Source: Eubacteriaceae bacterium
GTDB taxonomy: Bacteria > Bacillota > Clostridia > Lachnospirales > Lachnospiraceae
Assembly: GCA_910574015.1 (NCBI GenBank)
Contig: CAJSYQ010000003.1
Coordinates: forward strand, 1-64,000
Direction of reading: 5' to 3'
DNA length: 64,000 nucleotides
The notes below the pieces were generated by a model. The model saw only the letters and a program-made list of their open reading frames with translations. It searched no databases and was not told the origin of the DNA. Below are positions 33,353 to 41,142 of the stretch, one piece after another. A program made the position numbers and the translations under genes. Positions within the stretch are counted from its first letter, which is position 1; each line of letters starts with the position of its first letter.

Positions 33353-34013
33353 TCCATATAGTATACTGGGTGTCACAAGGGGCGCCACGGACAGGGAGAT
33401 TAAAAAGGCATACCGTGAAATGAGCCGAAAGTACCATCCGGATTCCTATCCCGATGAGAGTCAGAAGGCATGGGCGGAGAATAAGTTCCGCGAGGTACAG
33501 GAGGCTTATAATCAAATAGTGGATGAGCGTTCGGGCAGGGGCAGACAGCAGTATAGCGGCTACGGCGGCAGCCAGCAAAATTATACGGAAGAGGATCAGC
33601 ATCTGATGGCGGCGATGAATTACATTCGGGCCCGCCGCTATAACGAGGCTCTGAACGTTTTGAATTCCATTGAAAACCGCAGCGCCAGATGGTATTTTTT
33701 CAGCTCCTGTGCCAATCAGGGACTGGGGAACAATGTGGTGGCGCTGGACTATGCAAGGCGTGCTGTTGAGATGGATCCTGGCAATCAGGAGTTCCGGCAG
33801 TATTACCAGCAGCTGCAGAATGGGGGGACTATGTTTAGCGGCAATCCCTTTGGCGGTGGTTATGGCGGCTATGGCGGCTATGGCGGCTATGGTGGTTATG
33901 GGCGGTACGGCGGTGGAAATGATTCCTGCGGCACAGGGAATATCTGCTGTGATCTCTGGTGTGCGGATACGCTGTGTGAGTGTATGGGAGGGGATTTGTG
34001 CTCATGTATGTAA
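33342..34013 (+). CDS. J-domain protein with Gly-Tyr repeats and Cys-rich tail
   Basis: 223 residues from ATG 33342 (or 33345), with aaagga upstream. Residues about 4-62 form a J domain with the HPD triad (SRKYHPDSYPDES), which would stimulate a DnaK-type chaperone. A TPR-like helical part follows (RARRYNEALNVLNSIENRSA, NNVVALDYARRAVEMDPGNQ). Then come a GGY repeat run and a tail with eight Cys in about 30 residues (SCGTGNICCDLWCADTLCEC). It lacks the DnaJ zinc-finger and substrate domains, so it is a co-chaperone of type C, perhaps dedicated to its neighbours. Confidence 0.88.
   Translation: MMNDPYSILGVTRGATDREIKKAYREMSRKYHPDSYPDESQKAWAENKFREVQEAYNQIVDERSGRGRQQYSGYGGSQQNYTEEDQHLMAAMNYIRARRYNEALNVLNSIENRSARWYFFSSCANQGLGNNVVALDYARRAVEMDPGNQEFRQYYQQLQNGGTMFSGNPFGGGYGGYGGYGGYGGYGRYGGGNDSCGTGNICCDLWCADTLCECMGGDLCSCM
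33852..33915 (+). repeat. Short tandem repeat of 9 bases in the J-domain gene
   Basis: Repeated tatggcggc units, four to five near-perfect copies, encode the Gly-Gly-Tyr run. Length changes in multiples of 9 would keep the frame. Confidence 0.8.
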
Positions 34014-34543
34014 AGAGGGCAAAAAGAATTGCGTTACTCGGCATGATGGCAGCCTTGAGTACAGTGCTGACTGTACTTGGTACTGTCATTTCTGTGAATA
34101 CGGTTTTTTTTACGGCAGCGGCCGCCTTTCTGGTAGGCATTGCCGTTATTTATTATGGATTTGGAGCGGGTACAGTCTTTCTGGGCGTGTGTGCCGCACT
34201 GGATTTCTTTGTAAATCCAAACAAGCTCCATCTCTTTTTGTATCTTGCCCTGGCCATTTACATACTCGTATGCGAGGGCAGTTATCAGTGTATGGGGAAG
34301 ATGGCCTCCGGCAGGAAGAAGGAATGGCTGCACCGGCTTGTGCGTTTTTTTGTCTTTGCCGTGCTGTATGGGCTTTTGGTTGTCTTTCTCCCCCAGCTTC
34401 TTGTATCCAGCCGGATTCTTACAAAAGTCTGGTTTCTGCCGGTTATGCTCGGTGCCGGTGCAGTCGTCTGGTTTCTCTATGACATTGCCTATGTGGAAGC
34501 TAAGAAGTGGTTCTGTACCAGATTTCATTCCCTGTTCCGGTAA
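34004..34543 (+). CDS. Small polytopic membrane protein (possible ECF S-component-like)
   Basis: 179 residues from ATG 34004, with gggagggg upstream and a 10-base overlap with the J-domain gene. About five membrane helices, beginning ALLGMMAALSTVLTVLGTVI after a basic start, then VGIAVIYYGFGAGTVFLGVC and a charged loop between helices 3 and 4. The first helix resembles substrate-binding subunits of ECF transporters, but no decisive motif is present. I do not recognise the family. Confidence 0.7.
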   Translation: MYVKRAKRIALLGMMAALSTVLTVLGTVISVNTVFFTAAAAFLVGIAVIYYGFGAGTVFLGVCAALDFFVNPNKLHLFLYLALAIYILVCEGSYQCMGKMASGRKKEWLHRLVRFFVFAVLYGLLVVFLPQLLVSSRILTKVWFLPVMLGAGAVVWFLYDIAYVEAKKWFCTRFHSLFR

Positions 34544-34635
34544 TCCCGAAGACTTGGGAGCCGGATTGGGGCACTGTTCAGCGGGAAGAGCAAGGTAGTT
34601 CAGAGTAAGCCAACATATAGTTTTCATTGCTACGA

Positions 34636-34665
34636 TTGACATTTGCTATCATTAGGCAGTATACT
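34636..34665 (+). promoter_or_regulatory. Promoter of fabH
   Basis: Consensus TTGACA at 34636-34641 and TATACT at 34660-34665, spaced 18 bases. Confidence 0.7.
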
Positions 34666-34729
34666 TATTATCTGATAGTGAATATCGTCCGGCATTGCGC
34701 CGGAACGAAAATAGAGGAGAACATGGAAT

Positions 34730-35704
34730 ATGGCAGTCAGAATTATCGGTACCGGCAGTTATCTTCCGGATAAGATTGCAGATAACAATTTTTTATCCAC
34801 GATTGTAGATACGGATGATGAGTGGATCAGACAGCGCACAGGGATTAAGGAGCGGCATTTATCCGACGGCAAAGAGGGAACTACATACATGGCGACCCAT
34901 GCGGCGGAAGCGGCACTGGAAAATGCCGGCATCGCAGCGGAGGAGCTGGATATGATCATAGTAGCTACCGTGTCGGCGGATACGTATGTTCCCAGCACTT
35001 CCTGTTCCGTGCAGGGGACCATCGGGGCGATCCGTGCCACCTGTTTTGATATTAATGCCGCCTGCTCTGGTTTCTTGTTTGCCCTGAATACCGCCTATGC
35101 CTATATTGAGATGGGCATGGCGCGGACCGTTCTGATCGCGGGCTCGGAGACACTGTCCCGTGAGGTGGACTGGTCTGACCGCAGCTCCTGCATTTTGTTT
35201 GGCGACGGCGCCGGCGCGGCTGTTGTTCAGAGAGATGATGGGGCAGAGGGCGGTTTCCTTGCCAGTATTACTGGCTCTGACGGTACCCAGGGAGATGTTC
35301 TGACCTGTAAGGGCAGGGGGATCCAGAATCCTTTTCACAATTCCAGGCGTAAGAAGGATTATATCCGCATGGACGGCCAGGCGGTCTTTCGTTTTGCCGT
35401 CAGCACGGTTCCGCGCTGTATCAGGCAGATATTGAAGAAGACGGGGCTGGAGACGGAGGACATCAAATATTTTGTTCTTCATCAGGCAAATTACCGTATC
35501 ATAGAGGCCATCGCCCGCCGTCTCAAGGTGGATCTGGAGAGGTTCCCTACCAATCTGGATCATTATGGCAATACTTCTTCAGCCAGTATCCCGATTCTTC
35601 TGGATGAACTGAACCGAAACGGGCTTCTGGAAAGAGGTGATAAGATCATTATGTCCGGGTTTGGCGGAGGACTCACCTGGGGGGCCGTTCTGCTGGAATG
35701 GTAG
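34730..35704 (+). CDS. fabH: 3-oxoacyl-ACP synthase III (KAS III)
   Basis: 324 residues. It condenses acyl-CoA with malonyl-ACP to start fatty-acid synthesis. The catalytic Cys lies in DINAACSGFLFAL, His in FVLHQANYRIIEAIA and Asn in LDHYGNTSSASIP; the C-terminal FGGGLTWGAVLLEW is typical. It has its own promoter and stands apart from any other fab gene, so regulation by a fatty-acid repressor cannot be inferred. Confidence 0.96.
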   Translation: MAVRIIGTGSYLPDKIADNNFLSTIVDTDDEWIRQRTGIKERHLSDGKEGTTYMATHAAEAALENAGIAAEELDMIIVATVSADTYVPSTSCSVQGTIGAIRATCFDINAACSGFLFALNTAYAYIEMGMARTVLIAGSETLSREVDWSDRSSCILFGDGAGAAVVQRDDGAEGGFLASITGSDGTQGDVLTCKGRGIQNPFHNSRRKKDYIRMDGQAVFRFAVSTVPRCIRQILKKTGLETEDIKYFVLHQANYRIIEAIARRLKVDLERFPTNLDHYGNTSSASIPILLDELNRNGLLERGDKIIMSGFGGGLTWGAVLLEW

Positions 35705-35802
35705 TTTTCCCCAGGGCAATATCAGCAAATGTAAAAAAATCCAGAAAAAGGTTATTTTTCCTTCTCTCTTTGCATAAATATAAGTGCAAAGGGGGATTTT
35801 TT

Positions 35803-37578
35803 TTGAGACGGACAGGCAGAGTGATTTTGATATTTCTTTTGATCGCAGGCAGTATTATGGGAATGTGGATATTCCAGTCTTGGCGTGAGGCAAAGCAGAG
35901 GGAGAAAGAGAGCACATTACATAACGCCTATGTAACAGAGAGCAGCGGTACATCCATCCGGGTGCTCTACGATGGCGGGGAACAGAATCTGGAAATGGTT
36001 TCCGCCGTGACGGGGCAATCAGTCACCGGTGTGGCGGATCTGCACATAAGAGAAGATAAGGTTGTGCGCATTGTGAAAAAGCCGGAAGAGGTGAAGGGCA
36101 AGATACTGAAGATCACAGAGGGAAGCATTCAGCTGGCAGATTACGGAGACGTGGCACTGGACAGCAATTTTGTTGTGTATCGAATGGATCAGAAAGGAAA
36201 GGTGATGCAGGGGAAAGCGTCCGACCTTATGATCGGAGCCGGGAATGTCCGGTTCGTGGCAGTACAGCAAAGGCTCTGCGCTGCCGTTATCCCGGCGGAG
36301 GGATTGCGGGATATCCGGGTTATCCTTCAGAATAACAGCGGCTCTTCCTACGATATGGAGAAAGTGATAGTTTCAAGCGATACAGGGTATACGATGGTGC
36401 AGGGGAACCAGACAAGCCGCCGGCAAAAGGGGGAGAAGGTAACGCTGACACCGGAAAATGTAACGGAAAGAACGGTTATTACACCGGATAACGGCGGCCG
36501 GCTGGTTCTGGAGAACCTGAAGAGAAGCCAGGGGATGCCGGCATACAGGGGAAGTCTGGAGATTCACAGGGCAGACGGGGCGCTGCAGGTGATCAATGAA
36601 CTGCCCCTGGAGGAATATCTTTACAGTGTGGTGCCCAGTGAGATGCCGACGGAGTATGCCTCGGAAGCGCTGAAGGCTCAGGCTGTATGTGCCAGAAGCT
36701 ATGCGGTCCAGCAGATGAAGAGTCACCGGCTGGCAGAATATGGCGCTCATGTGGATGATAGTGTGTCGTTTCAGGTCTACAATAATCTCAGAGAGGATGA
36801 GAAGGCGATAGAGGCAGTAAATGCCACAAAAGATCAGGTGGTGGCGTATAATGGGAAAGTGGCATCCACCTATTTTTATTCTACATCCTGCGGAAGCTCG
36901 GCGGGTACCAAGGACGTGTGGTATACGAAGAAAAATATTAAATATCTGCCCTCATGCCTTCTGGATGCGGAGCGGTCCACTAGGGATCTGTCGTCCCAGG
37001 AAGAATTTATAGCGTTTATGAAAGAAAAACCCCAGACGGTGGACAGCGGATCAGGCTGGTACCGGTGGGAGACAACAATTTCGTCCGGGAGTCTGCAAAA
37101 GTCTGTGGAGCGCTCTCTTGAGACGCGGTATCAGGTGAATCCTACGCAGATCCAGGTCCGGGGGGATGACGGGAGCTTTGTCAGCCGTCCGGTGCGCTCA
37201 GTGGGAAAGATAGAGAATATTCTTGTGAAGAAACGGGGGAGGAGCGGGATCATCTCCATGATTGAGATTCAGGGGACGGAGGCGGTGGTGCAGGTTTATA
37301 CGGAATATAATGTCCGCGCCCTGCTGATCGGCGAAAACACAAAATTTACCCGGCAGGATAAAAAGGTAGTCAGCGGTCTCAACATACTTCCCAGTGGTTT
37401 TTTCTATCTGGAAAAGAAGGGGGATTCTTTTGTATTCCGCGGGGGAGGGTACGGACACGGCGTGGGAATGAGCCAGAACGGCGCCAATATTATGGCGAAG
37501 CAGAACAAAACATATGCCGATATCCTTACTTTTTATTTTCCAGGAACTGCCGTACAGTCCCAGGCAGCTCTCGGATAG
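35803..37578 (+). CDS. SpoIID/LytB-domain amidase-like protein
   Basis: 591 residues from TTG 35803, chosen for aaaggggg at 35788-35795; upstream in-frame codons have no site. One N-terminal helix (VILIFLLIAGSIMGMWIF) anchors it. A beta-rich region of about 270 residues precedes the SpoIID domain with VVPSEMPTEYASEALKAQAV (catalytic Glu) and CARSYAV, and the C-terminal GGGYGHGVGMSQNGANIMAK. SpoIID is a lytic transglycosylase of engulfment; this longer protein with an extra N-terminal region may be that or a vegetative relative. It overlaps the convergent gene by 53 bases. Confidence 0.88.
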   Translation: MRRTGRVILIFLLIAGSIMGMWIFQSWREAKQREKESTLHNAYVTESSGTSIRVLYDGGEQNLEMVSAVTGQSVTGVADLHIREDKVVRIVKKPEEVKGKILKITEGSIQLADYGDVALDSNFVVYRMDQKGKVMQGKASDLMIGAGNVRFVAVQQRLCAAVIPAEGLRDIRVILQNNSGSSYDMEKVIVSSDTGYTMVQGNQTSRRQKGEKVTLTPENVTERTVITPDNGGRLVLENLKRSQGMPAYRGSLEIHRADGALQVINELPLEEYLYSVVPSEMPTEYASEALKAQAVCARSYAVQQMKSHRLAEYGAHVDDSVSFQVYNNLREDEKAIEAVNATKDQVVAYNGKVASTYFYSTSCGSSAGTKDVWYTKKNIKYLPSCLLDAERSTRDLSSQEEFIAFMKEKPQTVDSGSGWYRWETTISSGSLQKSVERSLETRYQVNPTQIQVRGDDGSFVSRPVRSVGKIENILVKKRGRSGIISMIEIQGTEAVVQVYTEYNVRALLIGENTKFTRQDKKVVSGLNILPSGFFYLEKKGDSFVFRGGGYGHGVGMSQNGANIMAKQNKTYADILTFYFPGTAVQSQAALG

Positions 37579-38401
37579 AGGAGAGAAGGTTTAACCGGCC
37601 CCTGTTTTCCTTAAGATACTGGTTCAGCATCGCTCCCACAAAGATAAACAGGATGCAGAAATAGAGCCACAGCATAAGGAGGACGATGGAGGTAAGGCTT
37701 CCGTAGGCGGATGAGAAACTGTGAAAGGAATCGATATAGACAGAGTACAGATAGGAGAAGGCGATCCACAGAAAGGCGGCGAGGCCGGCCCCGGGAAGCT
37801 CATTCCGGAAGGTAGTTTTGTGCTTGGGCACAAAGCGGTATAAAAATAAAAAATAGATGACAAACACGAGAAATGACCCGCAGGAGCGGAGCAGAAAGAC
37901 GATCAGGCTGATCTCCCGGAAGAAGGGGAAATAGGTATTGATCAGCTGTACGATCTGGTTGCCATAGACTAAAAGGATCAGGCTGATAATGATCATCAGG
38001 GTGAAAACGATCGTGTAAAATATAGACTGCAGGCGGCAGATCAGGAGATTTCTTTTTTTTCTGACTTCATAGATCTGGTCCATCTCATAGACGATTCCCC
38101 AGAGTCCCTTGGAGCCGGTCCACAGCGCTGCGATGACCGTGACAGACAGGATGGTGCTGTTTGACGCCCGGTAGGTCTCCAGAAGCCATGAATTTACCAT
38201 GGTGCTGAGATATCCCGGCACCACATCCTTTACCACGGAGGAGATCACATCTTCCCCCAGAGGCGTGTACTGAAGCAGGGAGATCAGAAACATAAGAAAT
38301 GGAAAGATCGAGACCAGTATAAAAAATGCAACGTGGGCAGCGTGGACGGATACCCGGTGCTCGTTGAATTTACGGCTGAACCAGAAAAAGATATTGCTCA
38401 T
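37526..38401 (-). CDS. YihY/BrkB family membrane protein
   Basis: 291 residues from ATG 38401 with gggaggg upstream on the minus strand. Six membrane helices; family features are VHAAHVAFFILVSIFPFLMF near the start, LWTGSKGLWGIVYEMDQIYE and the C-terminal IVLLMLWLYFCILFIFVGAM. Often called ribonuclease BN in old annotations, but it is a membrane protein of unclear function. The last 53 bases overlap the end of the SpoIID-like gene on the other strand. Confidence 0.92.
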   Translation of the reverse strand: MSNIFFWFSRKFNEHRVSVHAAHVAFFILVSIFPFLMFLISLLQYTPLGEDVISSVVKDVVPGYLSTMVNSWLLETYRASNSTILSVTVIAALWTGSKGLWGIVYEMDQIYEVRKKRNLLICRLQSIFYTIVFTLMIIISLILLVYGNQIVQLINTYFPFFREISLIVFLLRSCGSFLVFVIYFLFLYRFVPKHKTTFRNELPGAGLAAFLWIAFSYLYSVYIDSFHSFSSAYGSLTSIVLLMLWLYFCILFIFVGAMLNQYLKENRGRLNLLSSIRELPGTVRQFLENKK

Positions 38402-38470
38402 GGAACCCTCCCGGCGGATTTATAGTTTGATGATGCGGATTATCTTGTTATCTGCATTTGAACCCGGCAT

Positions 38471-38486
38471 TATACTATTTAGTATA
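38471..38486. promoter_or_regulatory. Perfect 16-base palindrome in the divergent spacer
   Basis: TATACTATTTAGTATA reads the same on both strands except for the central TT/AA pair. It lies about 70 bases upstream of the yihY-like start and about 25 bases before the azlC promoter, so it may be an operator for either. Confidence 0.5.
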
Positions 38487-38511
38487 TGAAATTTAATCTG
38501 AAAAATCAATC

Positions 38512-38540
38512 TTGTTATGAAATTCATCTTGTGCTAAACT
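38512..38540 (+). promoter_or_regulatory. Promoter of azlCD
   Basis: TTGTTA at 38512-38517 and TAAACT at 38535-38540, spaced 17, with an extended TG at 38532-38533. Confidence 0.5.
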
Positions 38541-38611
38541 CTTATAGGAGCATTGGTGCCGTCGGGCAGCCATGCGTTCTACTGATATTATTCCCGGAGG
38601 AATGTACATAT

Positions 38612-39331
38612 ATGAAAAAAAGAAATACAGGACAGGAGTTTGTCCGGGGACTGCATGCCGGAATTCCCATTGGTCTTGGATATCTGTCGGTCTCGTTTAC
38701 ATTCGGGATCATGGCGGTATCCTATGGCTTTACCTGGTGGCAGGCCCTTGTGATATCTATGACCACAGTAACTTCAGCCGGCCAGTTTGCCGGAATCGGT
38801 GTTATGCTGCATCCGGGGCATTACATCGAGATGCTTCTCTCACAGCTTACCATCAATGTGAGATATTCCTTTATGTCCATATCCCTGTCCCAGAGGACTG
38901 ACAGGCGGTTCCGGGGGCTGTACCGCTGGCTGCTGGGATTCTTTGTGACGGACGAGATCTTTGCCGTCGCTGTGACGGAAGAGAATGTCCGGCGGTCTTT
39001 TTTTGCCGGACTGAGTGCGGTTCCCTATCTCGGATGGTCCGCCGGGACACTGATCGGCGCACTGCTGGGCAATGTCCTGCCGGCACGGCTGATGAGTGCT
39101 CTGAGCCTTGCCATCTATGGCATGTTTGTTGCTATCGTTGTGCCGGAGATGAAGAGGAAGAAGGAAGTGATCTTTGTGGTTCTGGCCGCCTTTGCGGCGA
39201 GCTGCCTGTTCTATTATGTGCCGGCTCTATCACGGGTTTCATCGGGCCTTGCCATCAGCATCTGTGCTGTTGTGGCTGCAGCGGTGGGGGCGGTGCTGTT
39301 CCCGGTTGATCCAGAAAAGGAGGCGGAGTAA
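38612..39331 (+). CDS. azlC: AzlC family branched-chain amino acid exporter, large subunit
   Basis: 239 residues from ATG 38612 with cggaggaa upstream. About five to seven helices; the family pattern GLHAGIPIGLGYLSVSFTFG and SMTTVTSAGQFAGIGVMLHP are clear, followed by NVRYSFMSISLSQR. With AzlD it exports branched-chain amino acids or analogues. The azlD start overlaps its stop by one base. Confidence 0.94.
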   Translation: MKKRNTGQEFVRGLHAGIPIGLGYLSVSFTFGIMAVSYGFTWWQALVISMTTVTSAGQFAGIGVMLHPGHYIEMLLSQLTINVRYSFMSISLSQRTDRRFRGLYRWLLGFFVTDEIFAVAVTEENVRRSFFAGLSAVPYLGWSAGTLIGALLGNVLPARLMSALSLAIYGMFVAIVVPEMKRKKEVIFVVLAAFAASCLFYYVPALSRVSSGLAISICAVVAAAVGAVLFPVDPEKEAE

Positions 39332-39645
39332 TGCAATTACATATATTTTTTGTCTATCTTCTGATCATGGCAGGGTCTACTTATCTGATACGAACGGTTC
39401 CCTTTGCCCTGGTTCGGGAGAAGATAGAGAACCGGTTTATCCGTTCCTTTCTGTACTATATTCCCTACGCGGTACTTACTGCCATGACGCTGCCTGCCGT
39501 TCTGTATGTTACGGATCATTTTGTGTCGGCGCTGGCGGGAGTAACGGTGGCTGTTATATTCGCCCTGTGGGGGAAGGGACTCACTACGGTGGCAGTGGCG
39601 GCCTGTGCGGCGGTGTATGTCGTGGAACTGTTTTGGGCTGGCTGA
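39331..39645 (+). CDS. azlD: AzlD family transporter, small subunit
   Basis: 104 residues, three to four helices, with the family start IMAGSTYLIRTVPFALVREK and FLYYIPYAVLTAMTLPAVLY. Partner of AzlC. Confidence 0.93.
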   Translation: MQLHIFFVYLLIMAGSTYLIRTVPFALVREKIENRFIRSFLYYIPYAVLTAMTLPAVLYVTDHFVSALAGVTVAVIFALWGKGLTTVAVAACAAVYVVELFWAG

Positions 39646-39674
39646 GAGGAATGAGAACCATTATTTGTTTGAGA

Positions 39675-39724
39675 AGAGGGTAGTCCCTCAAGTCACTTTA
39701 TGACTTTTGGGACACCCTCTTTTT
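39675..39724 (+). terminator. Terminator of azlCD
   Basis: AGAGGGT...GTCCC pairs with GGGAC...ACCCTCT with further pairing of AAGTCA to TGACTT in the middle, then TTTTT. Confidence 0.85.
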
Positions 39725-39744
39725 CGCAATCTTTGAATTCCCTC

Positions 39745-39774
39745 TTGACACAGGGCGGGGGTCTGTGTTACAGT
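39745..39774 (+). promoter_or_regulatory. Promoter of pheST
   Basis: TTGACA at 39745-39750 and TACAGT at 39769-39774, spaced 18. Transcription from here would run through the T-box leader. Confidence 0.6.
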
Positions 39775-39784
39775 AAAAAGCGCT

Positions 39785-40087
39785 ATAGAATAGCAGAATA
39801 ATGAAAGACGAAGAAGGTGCGGGCAGACTGCCCACAGATCATGATTTTCCAACAGAGAGACGGGATCACCGGCTGAAAGTCCTGTCAGGTTCAGGTTATG
39901 GTTGAATTTCCCACCGGAGTCGTGTTCCTGAAAGATGCTGCCATCAGATCGGAGTTGTTCAATAGGGGACATCGTTTCGCGCTCGTTACGCGCTAAAGAG
40001 AGTCTGTCAGTCCATCTGGCAGGAATCAGGGTGGTACCGCGGAATTTTCGTCCCTTGCAGGATTTCCTGCAGGGGATTTTTATATGG
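39785..40087 (+). ncRNA. T-box leader (probably tRNA-Phe responsive) controlling pheST
   Basis: The T-box sequence AGGGTGGTACCGCG is exact at 40028-40041. Upstream, CAGAGAGACGGG...GGCTGAAAGTCC (about 39853-39883) fits stem I, and two UUC (Phe) triplets at 39908-39910 and 39925-39927 are specifier candidates. Downstream, TCCCTTGCAGG (40051-40061) pairs with CCTGCAGGGGA (40066-40076) before TTTTTAT as the terminator. Uncharged tRNA binding would stabilise the antiterminator and switch on pheST. This also accounts for the 460 bases between azlD and pheS. Confidence 0.93.
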
Positions 40088-40105
40088 AAAGGAAGGATAG
40101 AGATC

Positions 40106-41125
40106 ATGAAAGAAAAATTATCGGGTATTTTGGACAATGCGCTGCATCAGATCGAAGAATCCGGGGAGCTGGAGAAGTTAAATGAGATCCGGGTAGCCTT
40201 TCTGGGGAAGAAGGGTGAGCTTACCAGCGTGCTGAAATCCATGAAGGACGTGGCACCGGAGGATCGTCCCAAGGTGGGACAGCTGGTGAATGAGGCCAGA
40301 ACAAAGATTGAGGCAAGGCTGGAGGAGAAGAAGAACGCTTTTGAAAAGAAACTCAGGGAAGAGAAGATGAGGCAGGAGGTCATAGATGTGACACTGCCGG
40401 GAAGGAAGAAGGAATTTGGCCACAGGCATCCCAATACCCTTGCTCTGAACGAGGTGGAAAAAATATTTATCGGAATGGGATATGAAGTGGTGGAGGGACC
40501 GGAGATTGAATACGACTACTATAATTTCGAAGCTCTGAACATTCCGGCGGATCATCCTGCGAAGGATGAACAGGATACTTTTTATATCAATGACCAGATC
40601 CTGCTGCGCACCCAGACATCATCGGTACAGGTCCATGAGATGGAGAAAGGAAAGCTGCCGATCCGCATGATCAGTCCAGGACGTGTGTTCCGGAGTGATG
40701 ATGTGGATGCCACTCATTCCCCCTCCTTCCATCAGGTGGAGGGGCTGGTGATCGACAGGCATATTACTTTTGCCGATCTGAAGGGAACCCTGGAGCAGTT
40801 TGCGAAGCAGCTGTTTGGTGAGGAGACGAAAGTGAAGTTCCGCCCCCACCATTTCCCTTTTACTGAGCCAAGTGCCGAGATGGACGTGAGCTGTTTTAAG
40901 TGCGGCGGTAAGGGCTGCCGTTTCTGCAAAGGTGAGGGCTGGATCGAGATTCTTGGCTGTGGTATGGTGCACCCGCACGTACTGGAGATGCGTGATATTG
41001 ATCCCGAAAAATATACAGGATTTGCTTTTGGTGTGGGTCTGGAGCGGATCGCGCTGTTAAAATATGAGATAGATGATATGAGACTTCTTTATGAAAACGA
41101 TATACGTTTTCTCTCTCAGTTTTAG
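40106..41125 (+). CDS. pheS: Phenylalanine--tRNA ligase alpha subunit
   Basis: 339 residues from ATG 40106 with ggaagga upstream; the open frame extends into the T-box but has no start there. The N-terminal coiled coil (residues about 1-85) precedes the class II catalytic core: HPNTLALNEVEKIF, DVDATHSPSFHQVEG (motif 2), CFKCGGKGCRFCKGEGWIEI insert and motif 3 GFAFGVGLERIALLKY. It forms an (alpha-beta)2 enzyme with PheT. Confidence 0.97.
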   Translation: MKEKLSGILDNALHQIEESGELEKLNEIRVAFLGKKGELTSVLKSMKDVAPEDRPKVGQLVNEARTKIEARLEEKKNAFEKKLREEKMRQEVIDVTLPGRKKEFGHRHPNTLALNEVEKIFIGMGYEVVEGPEIEYDYYNFEALNIPADHPAKDEQDTFYINDQILLRTQTSSVQVHEMEKGKLPIRMISPGRVFRSDDVDATHSPSFHQVEGLVIDRHITFADLKGTLEQFAKQLFGEETKVKFRPHHFPFTEPSAEMDVSCFKCGGKGCRFCKGEGWIEILGCGMVHPHVLEMRDIDPEKYTGFAFGVGLERIALLKYEIDDMRLLYENDIRFLSQF

Positions 41126-41142
41126 GAAGGAGGATGCAGGAA

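Noticed and set aside
33852-33915. CRISPR-like array
   Set aside because: The repeats are 9-base codon repeats inside a reading frame, with no spacers.
35698-35802. Longer start of the SpoIID-like protein from inside the fabH end
   Set aside because: The extra residues are basic and unrelated to the family, and lack a ribosome site; the TTG at 35803 has a strong one.
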